In this document: piece by piece, positions 55,380 through 64,000 of the stretch
How the letters are laid out: the number at the start of each line of letters is the position of its first letter
How positions within the stretch are numbered: the stretch's first letter is position 1
NCBI RefSeq assembly: GCF_024639685.1
Contig: NZ_JAHEHX010000003.1
Location: forward strand, 62,001-126,000
DNA: 64,000 bases
Source of the DNA: Polaribacter sp.
Lineage (GTDB): Bacteria > Bacteroidota > Bacteroidia > Flavobacteriales > Flavobacteriaceae
Direction of reading: 5' to 3'
The notes under the pieces: model-generated
Databases searched by the model: none
What the model was told of the DNA's origin: nothing
The model's input: the letters and a program-made list of their open reading frames with translations, nothing else
Translations under genes and position numbers: made by a program

Positions 55380-56360
55380 ATGATAAGTTTCGGATTTACA
55401 AAAACACATAAACAAGAGAGGCAATTTAATTTTTTTAGATTGGCTCTTTTGTCTTTAATTTTTTGTTTTATTTCGATTTATAATTATGCTCAAGATAGTA
55501 TTCCAGAGAAAGAAGATTTAACAGAGGAAGCTGAACTTAAATTCCAAAATTTCTTTTTTAAAGCATTATCAGATAAATCGATTGGTAATTATCAAAAAGC
55601 AATCGAAAACTTAGAGAGTTGTAATCAACTATTAGAAAATAATACAGCAATATATTTTGAGTTTTCTAAAAATTATTTGCTCTTAAATAAAACCATTTTA
55701 GCTAAAGAATATGTTACGAGAGCTTTACAAAAAGAGCCTAATAATATTTGGATGTTAAAACATTTGGTTAAAGTATACCAAAAAGAAAATAATTTAGAAG
55801 ATGCAATTGTAACACAAAAAAAAGTAGTAGCAATCAGCCCTAAAGAAAAACCATTTTTAGTTAGTCTTTATCTATATAATAGAGATTATGACAAGGCAAT
55901 TCTATTGATGGAACTTTTACAGAATGAAAATGCATTAACTTCAGATTTAAAAAGGATAAAACAACGTTTAAATGCAAGGAAAGTTCCAGAACAAAAGGTC
56001 CTTAAATTAAATGATATTTCAGTTTTGCAGCAAAAGTTTGAAAAAGATAAGTCTTACGAAACTTTAGAGCAAATTCTAAAAATTTCTGAATCTAATATAA
56101 GTATCCTTTTAAAATACAGTAAAGAAGGTATTGCCTTGTTTCCTGCACAACCTTTTGTTTATTTAATGAAAGCTTACGCTTTAAATAGTCAAAAAATGTA
56201 CAAAGACGCTTTAACTACATTAAAGAATGGTATTGATTTTGTTATTGAAGAGCAAATGGAGGTGAATTTTTATCTAGAAATGGCTAATTCTTACAAAGGT
56301 TTAGGAGATGTAAACGAAGAGAATAAGTACAAAGAAAAAGCCAAGCAATTAAAAAGTTGA
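55380..56360 (+). CDS. Tetratricopeptide-repeat protein
   Basis: A 326-residue protein with an N-terminal hydrophobic signal or anchor (about 20-37, ending NYAQ) and about five TPR-like helical pairs, for example YQKAIENLESCNQLL, ILAKEYVTRALQKEPNN and LEDAIVTQKKVVAISP. It is likely periplasmic and acts as a protein-binding scaffold. It sits between the nucleotidyltransferase and DUF4292 lipoprotein genes with no spacer, so an envelope-assembly role is plausible. Confidence 0.8.
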   Translation: MISFGFTKTHKQERQFNFFRLALLSLIFCFISIYNYAQDSIPEKEDLTEEAELKFQNFFFKALSDKSIGNYQKAIENLESCNQLLENNTAIYFEFSKNYLLLNKTILAKEYVTRALQKEPNNIWMLKHLVKVYQKENNLEDAIVTQKKVVAISPKEKPFLVSLYLYNRDYDKAILLMELLQNENALTSDLKRIKQRLNARKVPEQKVLKLNDISVLQQKFEKDKSYETLEQILKISESNISILLKYSKEGIALFPAQPFVYLMKAYALNSQKMYKDALTTLKNGIDFVIEEQMEVNFYLEMANSYKGLGDVNEENKYKEKAKQLKS

Positions 56361-56361
56361 C

Positions 56362-57132
56362 ATGAGGTATATAAAATATTTAGTTCTTTTAATAATAGTT
56401 TTTACGTCATGTAAATCAAGTAAAAATATGATTGATGCAACTGCAGTAGCTAAGAATATTTCCTCAAAAAAAATAGCAAGAAGACATATGGCTGCTAATT
56501 TTGATAAGCAAACTATAGATGCAAAGCTTAAAGTAAACTTTAATAATGGTAAAACAAATCAAAGTTTAACTGTAAGTATGAAAATTAAAAAAGATGAAGT
56601 AATTTGGTTAAGAGGAACTAAGTTAATAACGGTATTTAAAGCAGAAATTACACCCACTAAAGTACGTTACTATTCTTCTGTTTTTAAAAATTCTTTTGAA
56701 GGTGATTTTTCAATGCTTAAAGAATTATTAGAAGTAGAAATTAATTTTGAACAATTGCAAAACTTGTTTTTAGGTCAAGCCTTGCAAGATGTAACTGAAG
56801 ATAAACAAGAGGTATCTGTTATGAATAACAGGTATGTTTTAAACCCTGAGCAACAAGCAATGCTTTATGACATATTTTATACGATAAATCCTATGCATTA
56901 TAAATTAGATCATCAAAGTATTGTAAATGAAGCTAAAGGTTTACGATTAGACATTACATACCCGAATTATAATTTAGTAAATTCAGTAGTATTTCCTACT
57001 GCAATAGAAATTAAAGCTAAAGATAAAAAAAGAGTTACAGCAATTGATTTATTATATAGAAGTGTAGTATTTGATACTGATATAACCATGTCTTTTAATA
57101 TGCCTAACGGTTATAAGAAATTAACTTTTTAA
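56362..57132 (+). CDS. DUF4292 family lipoprotein
   Basis: A 256-residue lipoprotein with lipobox FTSC and Cys17 as lipid anchor. The body matches the Bacteroidota DUF4292 family (ARRHMAANFDKQTIDAKL, VIWLRGTKLITVFKAEITP), whose beta-rich fold is thought to resemble LolA/LolB. A role in lipoprotein or lipid handling is inferred only. Its stop overlaps the EnvC-like start by one base. Confidence 0.8.
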   Translation: MRYIKYLVLLIIVFTSCKSSKNMIDATAVAKNISSKKIARRHMAANFDKQTIDAKLKVNFNNGKTNQSLTVSMKIKKDEVIWLRGTKLITVFKAEITPTKVRYYSSVFKNSFEGDFSMLKELLEVEINFEQLQNLFLGQALQDVTEDKQEVSVMNNRYVLNPEQQAMLYDIFYTINPMHYKLDHQSIVNEAKGLRLDITYPNYNLVNSVVFPTAIEIKAKDKKRVTAIDLLYRSVVFDTDITMSFNMPNGYKKLTF

Positions 57133-58367
57133 TGAGCTATACCAAGTTTCACATACTGTTTCTTTTACTTTTTTTAGTAAGTAGTACTCTTTTTTCTCAA
57201 ACTAGAAAAGAGTTAGAAAATCAACGAAAAAAATATAAATCTGAAATTAAACAATTAAATAACCTTCTTTTTACTGAAGTAAAAAAAGAACGTAACGTTC
57301 TAGAGGAGTTAAAAGATATTAGACAGAAGATTGAGGTTAGAAACAAACTAATAAACACCATCAATTTAGAGTCAGAATTATTAAGCAATGAAATCCTTAA
57401 AAACAAAAAAAAAATAGCAAAACTAAACAACAATTTAAGAGCTCTTAAAAAGGATTATGGTAATATGATTTATAAATCCTATAAAAGTAAATCTCAGCAA
57501 AGCAGAGTGATGTTTTTATTATCATCACAAAACTTTTATCAAGCTTATAAAAGGTTAGAGTATATGAAACAGTTCACTTCTTTTAGAAAAAAGCAAGGAG
57601 AAGAAATTGTAAGTCAGACTCTTTTTATTGCTAAAATGAATGACTCTTTGCTGCATCAAAAACAAGTAAAAGACACGTTAATTTTGTCAGAAATCAATCA
57701 AAAGAAAGCCATAGAGACTGACAAAACCAAACAAGAAAATTTATTATCTCTAATCAAAAAGAAAGAAAAAAAATATAAAAGAGATCTAAGAAAAACCATT
57801 CAAGAAGAAAAACGAGTAACTGCTAAGATTGATAAAATTATAAAAGAAGAAATTGAAAGAGCAAATAGATTAGCCCTTGCAAAACTTAAAAAAAAGCCTA
57901 AAACAGTTAAAAATAACGAGTTTATTTTAAGTCCCGAAGCAAAAGCTTTAGCTGCAAGGTTCGATTTAAATAAAGGTAAATTACCTTGGCCTGTTACTGA
58001 AGGTATAATTGTTAGAAAATTTGGGGTTCAACCACATCCAATTTTTCCTGGGATTTCAATAAATAGTTCAGGTGTGCACTTTGTAACCTCTAAAGGAGGG
58101 CAAGCAAAATCAATTTTTGATGGTGAAGTTTTTAACGTTCTTATTGGTTCTGGAGGTAAAAAGAATGTTTTGGTTAGGCATGGTAATTACATCACTTCTT
58201 ATAATAACTTAGAAAGTTCTTACGTTCAAAAAGGTGATAAAGTAAAAGTAGGCCAGCCCTTAGGTAAAATTTTCACGGATAAGATTAATGGTAAAACTAC
58301 CTTGGTTTTTGTATTGCTTAAAAACACAATAAAACTTAATCCTGCTTCTTGGATATTAAAAAGATAG
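57132..58367 (+). CDS. EnvC-like murein hydrolase activator with degenerate M23 domain
   Basis: A 411-residue secreted protein: signal peptide (about 1-23), long coiled coil (about 24-250) and a C-terminal LytM/M23 domain. The zinc ligands are gone: the HxGxD motif of active enzymes is SSGVH here (Ser312, His316) and the second-site HLS is replaced by YNNLE (Asn near 358). That is how EnvC proteins look, which activate amidases at the septum instead of cutting peptidoglycan. Last gene of the four-gene operon. Confidence 0.88.
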   Translation: MSYTKFHILFLLLFLVSSTLFSQTRKELENQRKKYKSEIKQLNNLLFTEVKKERNVLEELKDIRQKIEVRNKLINTINLESELLSNEILKNKKKIAKLNNNLRALKKDYGNMIYKSYKSKSQQSRVMFLLSSQNFYQAYKRLEYMKQFTSFRKKQGEEIVSQTLFIAKMNDSLLHQKQVKDTLILSEINQKKAIETDKTKQENLLSLIKKKEKKYKRDLRKTIQEEKRVTAKIDKIIKEEIERANRLALAKLKKKPKTVKNNEFILSPEAKALAARFDLNKGKLPWPVTEGIIVRKFGVQPHPIFPGISINSSGVHFVTSKGGQAKSIFDGEVFNVLIGSGGKKNVLVRHGNYITSYNNLESSYVQKGDKVKVGQPLGKIFTDKINGKTTLVFVLLKNTIKLNPASWILKR

Positions 58368-58375
58368 TTGTGAAA

Positions 58376-58888
58376 TTAAAACTTAAAAAGTGCCTTTAAC
58401 TCTGTTGCATCGTCTGCTTTCATTTTTCCTGCAATAACTAAACTTAGTTGTTTTCTCCTTAGAGCACCATCAAAACGAATTTTTTCTAATTCTGTTTCTG
58501 GTTTTATTTTAGGTATATCTACAGGTTTTCCTGTTTCATCAACAGCAACAAAAGTATATATACCCTCATTCACTTTTGTTTTTAAGCCAGATTGCCTGTC
58601 CTCTATCCATACATCAACGTAAATTTCCATAGAAGATTTAAAAGCTCTAGATACCTTAGCTTCTAAAGTTACCACACTACCTACAGGAACAGATTTATTA
58701 AAAGCAACGTGATTTACAGATGCAGTAACCACAATTCTAGAAGAATGTCGCCTAGCTGCAATACTGCATGCTCTATCCATTCTTGCTAAAAGTTCTCCAC
58801 CAAAAAGATTGTCTAAATAGTTTGTTTCCCCTGGTAAAACTAAATCGGTAAGTATTGTTAAAGATTCTTTAGGCGTTTTTGCTTCCAT
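58376..58888 (-). CDS. Hotdog-fold acyl-CoA thioesterase
   Basis: A 170-residue thioesterase of the YciA/BACH group. The family signature is TNYLDNLFGGELLARMDRACSIAARRHS (residues about 22-49, quoted in part), with NHVAFNKSVPVGSVV next; the Asn/Asp and helix positions agree with active members. It hydrolyses cytosolic acyl-CoA. Transcribed alone from a box just upstream. Confidence 0.9.
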   Translation of the reverse strand: MEAKTPKESLTILTDLVLPGETNYLDNLFGGELLARMDRACSIAARRHSSRIVVTASVNHVAFNKSVPVGSVVTLEAKVSRAFKSSMEIYVDVWIEDRQSGLKTKVNEGIYTFVAVDETGKPVDIPKIKPETELEKIRFDGALRRKQLSLVIAGKMKADDATELKALFKF

Positions 58889-58901
58889 TCTAAATTTTTC
58901 A

Positions 58902-58909
58902 CAAAGATA
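58902..58909 (-). promoter_or_regulatory. -7 promoter box for the thioesterase gene
   Basis: On the minus strand TATCTTTG matches TAnnTTTG, 13 bases before the start codon; the leader would be very short. Confidence 0.4.
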
Positions 58910-58933
58910 TGAATAGCCTTTTAGAAAACTATT

Positions 58934-59833
58934 TTATTTTACTAATAACCAAGCATCTTTAGATTCCGCTTTTTTTATTTTATACAAAGCATTAATTGCA
59001 TCATTTCTGTTGGTAAAACTCTTAAATGCTACTTGTGTTAATCCCCATTTATTAGTGCCAATTATTTTTGCTTTGTAACCTTTTTGTTCTAGCTGTTTTA
59101 TTTTCTTTTTTGCATTTTCAGGAAACTGAAAAGCACCAGCTATAACGTGAAAAGGTGTTGTAACTTTTTTAACAACATTTAATTCAATTGTAGGTAAAGG
59201 GTTAGTTACAGTAAATGTAGCAGTTTGTATTTTTTTTTCTAAGGCTAATTCTTGAGAAGCTATAGTGTTTTTTTGTTTATTTTGTTGGTGTAAATTATTA
59301 CCAGCAAATCCTACAGTCAATAAAATTACGGCAGATGCAGCATACTTTAATAAAGGAGTTAAAAGATTTTTTTTATCTGTGTTTTTTATTGGTAATTGTA
59401 TTACATTTTTGCTCTTACTTTCTAATCTTTTTGTTGTAACAGAAGATAAACCAAAAGAAGAAGTTAGGTAGTTTATTTCTTTTGTTGGATTAAAAGTTAA
59501 TTGGCTGTTTTCACTTAAGGTTAAGTAACCTAAACCTTCAATTATTAGATGTTCTTTTTGAAGAGTTTTTTTCCAATTAGATACAATGTTTTCAATTGTA
59601 TTTGTTGCTTTTTCAAATGATATTTTTTCTACAGAGGCAACATAGTTAGCTAGTAACCCATCATTTCCTTTAAGATTATTATTAAATGAAATTTGTTTGT
59701 ATGGTGGGGAAAAACTAGCAGAATCTTCTTGAAAAGTAGCGCTTATTTTATTAGTTACAAAGCCTCCAAAATTAGGAACAATAACACAATCGTATCTAAA
59801 TAATAAGTCTTTAATATAATTTTCTAATATCAT
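58934..59833 (-). CDS. HU-CCDC81 and SPOR domain protein
   Basis: A 299-residue Bacteroidota protein. Two N-terminal HU-CCDC81-type domains (about 1-130, with YDCVIVPNFGGFVTN and IIEGLGYLTL) precede one membrane helix (about 167-182) and a periplasmic SPOR domain (about 228-299; FHVIAGAFQFPENAKKKIKQL). SPOR domains bind denuded septal glycan, so the protein probably links division-site peptidoglycan to a cytoplasmic partner. Confidence 0.85.
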   Translation of the reverse strand: MILENYIKDLLFRYDCVIVPNFGGFVTNKISATFQEDSASFSPPYKQISFNNNLKGNDGLLANYVASVEKISFEKATNTIENIVSNWKKTLQKEHLIIEGLGYLTLSENSQLTFNPTKEINYLTSSFGLSSVTTKRLESKSKNVIQLPIKNTDKKNLLTPLLKYAASAVILLTVGFAGNNLHQQNKQKNTIASQELALEKKIQTATFTVTNPLPTIELNVVKKVTTPFHVIAGAFQFPENAKKKIKQLEQKGYKAKIIGTNKWGLTQVAFKSFTNRNDAINALYKIKKAESKDAWLLVK

Positions 59834-59838
59834 ATAAA

Positions 59839-59846
59839 CAAATATA
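59839..59846 (-). promoter_or_regulatory. -7 promoter box for the SPOR protein gene
   Basis: On the minus strand TATATTTG matches TAnnTTTG, but it lies only 5 bases before the start codon, so the message would be leaderless if this box is used. A chance match cannot be excluded. Confidence 0.25.
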
Positions 59847-59929
59847 TGAATTCTTAAGAATTATAAACGGAGTAGTGGCAATAATTATCAACAATTATTT
59901 TTATATCTTGTTTCATCAAATTGATATCA

Positions 59930-61037
59930 ATGAACGATAACAAGCTATTGGCTATTTTACGATTGCAGAGAAGTAGAGCTATAGGAGATATTTTAGCAAA
60001 AAAAACTAATTGCAACCTCAGGAGGAGTCGAATATATTTTTGAACAAAAAAAGACAGTTTTAGAAAAAATAAATGGTATTGGATCTCATGCGATTAAGCA
60101 TTTGTTTGACAAGAACAATAGTATTGAAGCAGAGAAAGAATTGAATTATATTCGAAAAAATAACATTAACTACACCTATTTTTTAGATGATGATTTTCCA
60201 AAACACCTTCATAATTGTATAGACAGTCCGATTTTATTATTTAAGGACGGTAATATTGAAATTAAAAATGATTCAAAAATAATTTCTGTAGTAGGTACTA
60301 GAAATATGAGTTCATATGGTCGTCATTTTTGTGAAGAACTCATCAAAGACTTAGCACCTTATAACCCAATTATAGTAAGTGGTTTTGCGTACGGTGTAGA
60401 TATTTGTGCTCATAAAGCAGCTATGGCTAATAACTTACAAACTATTGCTGTTTTGGCACATGGTTTTGAACAGATTTATCCGAAAGTGCATAAAAAGTAT
60501 ATTCATGATGTTCATAAGAATGGTGGATTTTTTACCGAGTTTTGGAGTGAAGAACTACCTTTACGTGAGCATTTTTTAAAACGCAACAGAATCTTAGCAG
60601 GCATTTCTAAAGCTACTATAATTATAGAGTCTGCAGAGAAAGGAGGCTCTTTAGTAACTGCAGATATAGCAAATTCTTACAACAAAGATGTTTTTGCTTT
60701 ATCAGGCAGAGCTACAGATGTGTTCAGTAAAGGATGTAATAGTTTAATAAAAAATAATAGAGCAACCCTGTTAACTTCTGCAGAAGATATTATAAAAATG
60801 CTGAATTGGGATGTGCAAAAAGCAGCAACAAAAACCATTCAGAAACAGTTATTTGTTCAATTAAATGAAAATGAACAGAAGATTTATGATTTCTTGTATG
60901 AAAAAGGAAAGCAAGTATTAGATGTAATTGCATTTGAATGCAATATATCAATAGTGAAATTATCTTCTGTTTTATTACAAATGGAGTTAAAAGGTATAAT
61001 AAAGCCATTACCAGGTAAAATGTTTGAAATTATTTAA
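59930..61037 (+). pseudogene. dprA: dprA, DNA processing protein, with one-base frameshift
   Basis: DprA loads RecA on incoming single-stranded DNA during transformation. The N-terminus starts at ATG 59930 (LLAILRLQRSRAIGDILAKK) and then shifts frame at an A8 run (59998-60005). With one A fewer the sequence continues directly as LIATSGGVEYIFEQKKTVLEKINGIG and on to the stop at 61035-61037, giving about 368 residues, the normal DprA length. The rest is intact: VVGTRNMSSYG, SGFAYGVDICAHKAA, FLKRNRILAGIS, GGSLVTADIA and a C-terminal winged helix. It is either a real homopolymer frameshift (possibly phase-variable) or a sequencing error. A truncated product from TTG 60102 would lack the N-terminal SAM-like domain. 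Confidence 0.85.
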
Positions 61038-61055
61038 ACAATTGCTGTACTTTTG
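61023..61055 (+). promoter_or_regulatory. Promoter with -33 TTTG and -7 TACTTTTG
   Basis: TTTG at 61023-61026 and TACTTTTG at 61048-61055 are 21 bp apart, the best full match to the Bacteroidota promoter pattern in the window. The start codon of the next gene is 20 bases downstream. Confidence 0.6.
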
Positions 61056-61075
61056 AAATTAATGAATTATTAATT

Positions 61076-62134
61076 ATGGCAGTAGAAAAGAAATTGATGT
61101 CTAAAAAAAAGCCTGCATTTCCTGTAAATGACATGCTTAATGCCTATTTAAAAAACTATAAGCGAACAACTAAAATTTCTATCTATTACGAAGATTTATT
61201 GCGTTTTCAAGGTTCTGTAACCGTGTATGATAAAAACAATGAAGATACACTTTGGATACGAACTTACTATTCTGATGCAGATAGAGTAGAAATAGATACG
61301 AGTTTAAAAAGAGTATATACTTTATTGCATTCTGATGGTAATGAGGACGCAATGCCTTTTTTAAATGTTGATGCAATAGATTATTGTACTTTTGGAAACT
61401 CAAAACCATTTCGTATTAAAGTTAGAAATATTTTAAATGATAATTTTACGTATTTCTATGTAAAAAAAGCCGATGCATCAAGAATTTATGGTTTAGAGTT
61501 AGAGCATATTCTATCTCCTTACAGTATGAATTTTTTAGTGCATGGAGATACTTTAATTGAAGAACACATTGCGGGTATTCCTGGAGATGATTTTATTAAA
61601 GATATTTTACCTACTTGTACAGAGTTAGAAAAAGCGCAAATAGCTAAAGAATTTGTAAAGTTTAAAGAACGATGCTTAATTCGTTTGTTGGGTGATATGC
61701 GTTCTTACAACTATGTAATTACACCTACACACGATTTTGATCAAATTATATATAAAATTAGAGCCATAGATTTTGATCAGCAGTCTTTTGAAGGTAATTT
61801 AAAAGTGTACAACCTTCAGTTTATGAAAGAAAATTTTAAGATGATAGAAATGGTTAGTAAAAAATTACAAAACGATTCTATTAGACAGTACAAAATTGAA
61901 GAACGTTCGTTTATGGCAAAAAGAATGATTACTACTCCAAGAAGAACTTTACGTTTGATAAAGTGTATGAAAAATGACACCATTTCTTACCCGGAAAATA
62001 CAAAACTCCTTAAGAAAAATCTAATTCAGTACGTAGGAGACATAAAGTTTAAAGATTGTGAAAACATGGGCGAAATTTTAGAAACTATTTTAGCTTTTGT
62101 AAAACGTAATTATTTAGACATAAGTACCAAGTAA
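61076..62134 (+). CDS. Unknown protein with kinase-like catalytic signature
   Basis: A 352-residue soluble protein; I do not recognise a named family. A beta-rich N-terminal part (about 30-130) is followed by a helical part. Residues 206-212 read GDMRSYN and 231-235 IDFDQ: an Asp five residues before an Asn, and about 20 residues later Asp-Phe-Asp, the arrangement of the catalytic and metal-binding loops of protein-kinase-like folds. Before it, LIEEHIAGIPGDDFI could be the hinge. Kinase activity is inferred only; no obvious ATP-binding Lys motif was identified. It stands alone with a strong-looking promoter. Confidence 0.65.
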   Translation: MAVEKKLMSKKKPAFPVNDMLNAYLKNYKRTTKISIYYEDLLRFQGSVTVYDKNNEDTLWIRTYYSDADRVEIDTSLKRVYTLLHSDGNEDAMPFLNVDAIDYCTFGNSKPFRIKVRNILNDNFTYFYVKKADASRIYGLELEHILSPYSMNFLVHGDTLIEEHIAGIPGDDFIKDILPTCTELEKAQIAKEFVKFKERCLIRLLGDMRSYNYVITPTHDFDQIIYKIRAIDFDQQSFEGNLKVYNLQFMKENFKMIEMVSKKLQNDSIRQYKIEERSFMAKRMITTPRRTLRLIKCMKNDTISYPENTKLLKKNLIQYVGDIKFKDCENMGEILETILAFVKRNYLDISTK

Positions 62135-62138
62135 CATT

Positions 62139-62996
62139 TTATTTTTTACTTCTTAAACTCTCTATTACAACTGTTATTAAGATTAAACTACCGCCCCAAA
62201 AAGTATTTATAGAAGGTATTTCTTGTAGAAAAAGAAAAGCCAAAACAATACCAAAAAGAGGTTGTAAACTGCTAATAATGCTAGTGGTCGCTGCAGAAAA
62301 ATGTTTTAAAGAATGCAGCAATAGACTATGTCCAACTGCGGTTGTTAAAAATGCGAGTAAAAACAAATATGGCAACTGACTTTGTAGATTAGAAACATCC
62401 ATAAAGTACAAAGTTGGCAACAGTACTATTGTAACTATTACGGTTTGATAAAGCATTAGCATAGTTCCATTATACTTAGCCACATGTTGCTTTAGAATTA
62501 AAATTCGTACAGCATAACAAAAGGCAGAAAGAACCCCAAATAAAATGCCTTTTACTTGTGAGCTTTCTAAGCTAAACTCAGGTGCTAAAATATACAAGCC
62601 ACTTAAAACTAATACACCAAAAAGAATATAAATAGGGTCGAATTTTACCTTTACAAACAAAGGTTCTAATAAAGCAATAATAATAGGAAAAGTATATAAA
62701 GATAAAATTCCTAAAGCAACGTTAGAGAACTTTAATGCGTAAAAATACGTAATCCAATGCGCAGCCATTAAAACACCACTTATTAAGAAGGTTTTATAAT
62801 CTTTAGATGATTTTATGGCTAAATCTATTTTTTTATACTTGCAAAAAATAAATAGAAAAACCATAGCTAACACTGCTCTAAACCAAATTATAATTTCAGT
62901 AGGTAGTGCAATATATTTTCCTAAAACACCAGAAGTACTTATAAAAAGTGTCGCCAAAAGTAACCCAGAAATATTTTTAATATAGTTATTTTGCAT
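62139..62996 (-). CDS. EamA/DMT family transporter
   Basis: A 285-residue membrane protein with ten predicted helices in two EamA repeats, typical of drug/metabolite transporters. Recognisable features are the opening GLLLATLFISTSGVLGKY, the HWITYFYALKFS segment closing repeat one and the LQPLFGIVLAFLFLQE element of repeat two. Substrate unknown. Its start overlaps the mfd stop by one base, so it is cotranscribed with mfd. Confidence 0.88.
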   Translation of the reverse strand: MQNNYIKNISGLLLATLFISTSGVLGKYIALPTEIIIWFRAVLAMVFLFIFCKYKKIDLAIKSSKDYKTFLISGVLMAAHWITYFYALKFSNVALGILSLYTFPIIIALLEPLFVKVKFDPIYILFGVLVLSGLYILAPEFSLESSQVKGILFGVLSAFCYAVRILILKQHVAKYNGTMLMLYQTVIVTIVLLPTLYFMDVSNLQSQLPYLFLLAFLTTAVGHSLLLHSLKHFSAATTSIISSLQPLFGIVLAFLFLQEIPSINTFWGGSLILITVVIESLRSKK

Positions 62997-64000
62997 TAAA
63001 TTTTTTGAAACGTTTCTAAGGCTTTTTTTACAGAATCAATTTTAATAAAAGTAATGAGCAAACGCAGCCCATTTTTAGTTTGCTTTTCTTTCATTACACA
63101 ACTTTTTGGGTTTTGCTGTATATATTTTAAAGTTTTGCTAAATGCTTCTGTTTGATAAAAAGCACTTTGTTGGTCAGAAACAAAATAGCCTAACATTCGT
63201 TTTTGCTTTAAAATTACTTTTTCTAGGCCTAGTTCTTTTGCCAACCATTTTATTCTAACCGAATCTAATAAGTCTTCAACCTGAGTAGGTATTTCTCCAA
63301 ATCTGTCTATAATTTCAGTTTCAAAAGTTTGTAGTTCTTTTTCTTTTTCTAAAGTACCCAGTTTATTATACAAGGCCAACCTTTCTGTAATAGAATTGAT
63401 GTAATCATCAGGAAACAAAATTTCAAAATCAGTATCAATTTGTACTTCTTTTACAAAGGCTGTTGGTTTCGAAGTATCTGTTGGATACAAATCTGCAAAC
63501 TCATTTTCTTTCAATTCTTCGATAGCTTCTTTTAATATTTTTTGATAGGTATCAAATCCAATATCATTTATAAAACCACTTTGTTCACCACCCAATAAAT
63601 CTCCTGCTCCACGAATCTCTAAATCTTTCATGGCAATATTAATTCCACTTCCCAAATCAGAAAACAAAACCAAAGCTTCAATACGTTTTCTGGCATCATC
63701 TGTCATCATATGATAAGGTGGAGTTATAAAGTAGCAGAACGCTTTTTTGTTACTTCTACCAACTCTACCTCGCATTTGATGTAAATCAGACAAACCAAAA
63801 TTATTGGCATTATTGATGAATATTGTATTTGCATTAGGTACATCTAATCCGCTTTCAATTATCGTTGTAGATACGAGTACATCAAATTCACCATTCATAA
63901 AGCCCAACATTAATTCCTCTAGCTTTTTACCTTCCATTTGTCCATGACCAATACCAATTTTGGCTGATGGAACCAATCTTTGTAATAACCCTGCAACTTC
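62996..64000 (-). CDS. mfd: Transcription-repair coupling factor Mfd, 3' part
   Basis: The C-terminal about 335 residues of Mfd, which removes stalled RNA polymerase and recruits UvrA. Visible are the end of the RecG-like helicase (GIGHGQMEGKKLEELM, TTIIESGLDVPNANT, QMRGRVGRSNKKAFCYF, GSGINIAMKDLEIRGAGDLLGGEQSG) and the C-terminal TRCF domain. The frame stays open to the window edge, so the start lies beyond 64000; full-length Mfd is about 1100 residues. Confidence 0.95.
   Translation of the reverse strand, partial: EVAGLLQRLVPSAKIGIGHGQMEGKKLEELMLGFMNGEFDVLVSTTIIESGLDVPNANTIFINNANNFGLSDLHQMRGRVGRSNKKAFCYFITPPYHMMTDDARKRIEALVLFSDLGSGINIAMKDLEIRGAGDLLGGEQSGFINDIGFDTYQKILKEAIEELKENEFADLYPTDTSKPTAFVKEVQIDTDFEILFPDDYINSITERLALYNKLGTLEKEKELQTFETEIIDRFGEIPTQVEDLLDSVRIKWLAKELGLEKVILKQKRMLGYFVSDQQSAFYQTEAFSKTLKYIQQNPKSCVMKEKQTKNGLRLLITFIKIDSVKKALETFQKI

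Noticed and set aside
57900..58367. M23 domain as an active endopeptidase
   Set aside because: The zinc-ligand positions are Ser, His and Asn, so an EnvC-like activator is the better reading.
1..64000. tRNA, rRNA, CRISPR arrays, insertion sequences, integrases
   Set aside because: Read-through by eye found no cloverleaf-like GC-richer segment, no spaced direct repeats and no transposase or recombinase gene.

Overview
The window is a chromosomal segment of an AT-rich member of the Flavobacteriaceae (phylum Bacteroidota). The evidence is the gene content: gliding lipoprotein GldH, a PorZ-like type IX secretion protein, RicT, DUF4837 and DUF4292 lipoproteins, an HU-CCDC81/SPOR protein, a type A T9SS sorting domain and TAnnTTTG promoter boxes. 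A marine genus such as Polaribacter or Tenacibaculum is a guess from overall feel, not something the sequence proves. I saw no tRNA, rRNA, CRISPR array, insertion sequence or prophage.

Layout. 1-12.7 kb holds housekeeping genes: end of trhO, ricT-gldH-PBP1A, the two subunits of a 3-oxoacid CoA-transferase, two tandem small membrane paralogues, exodeoxyribonuclease III, an MltD-like transglycosylase, DUF4837, trpS (reverse), an acyltransferase and a HlyIII protein. 12.6-21.2 kb holds a CYTH protein, porZ-recO-TonB receptor as a tightly joined set, and a reverse operon of SdpI-like protein, TesB and a FemAB/GNAT-like protein. 21.3-27.1 kb is a complete RND efflux operon (adaptor, pump, outer-membrane channel). 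27.3-29.4 kb is a Crp-family regulator followed by a small cytochrome c, thioredoxin and a TPMT-like methyltransferase; a perfect 22-bp palindrome of CRP-site geometry lies between regulator and cytochrome. 29.4-34.5 kb has a glutaryl-CoA-dehydrogenase-like enzyme, rnpA, an S41 protease and a protein of unknown function whose C-terminal half looks like a nucleoside phosphorylase.

34.5-48.2 kb is a Wzx/Wzy-type surface polysaccharide locus, all on the plus strand: Wzz-like protein, rfbB, rfbA, rfbC (no rfbD), a small chimeric remnant, a HAD phosphatase, a D-2-hydroxyacid dehydrogenase, an O-antigen ligase-family protein carrying an inserted phage-spike-like jelly-roll domain, a flippase, a second ligase/polymerase-family protein, a DUF115-like protein, a GT4, a WcaJ/WbaP-type initiating transferase and a GT2. 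Together these would make nucleotide sugars, assemble a repeat unit on undecaprenyl phosphate, flip it and polymerise or ligate it.

48.2-64 kb returns to housekeeping genes: purD, a PhoB/PhoR-like two-component pair, an orphan T9SS sorting-domain fragment, a PolB-type exonuclease, an ABC-F ATPase, a nucleotidyltransferase-TPR-DUF4292-EnvC operon, a hotdog thioesterase, an HU-CCDC81/SPOR protein, a frameshifted dprA, an unknown protein with a kinase-like catalytic signature, an EamA transporter and the 3' end of mfd.

Most noteworthy: the jelly-roll insertion in the ligase-family protein, the cytidylyltransferase/isomerase chimera, the A8 frameshift in dprA, the Crp-adjacent palindrome, and the two unknown proteins with recognisable enzyme-like motifs.
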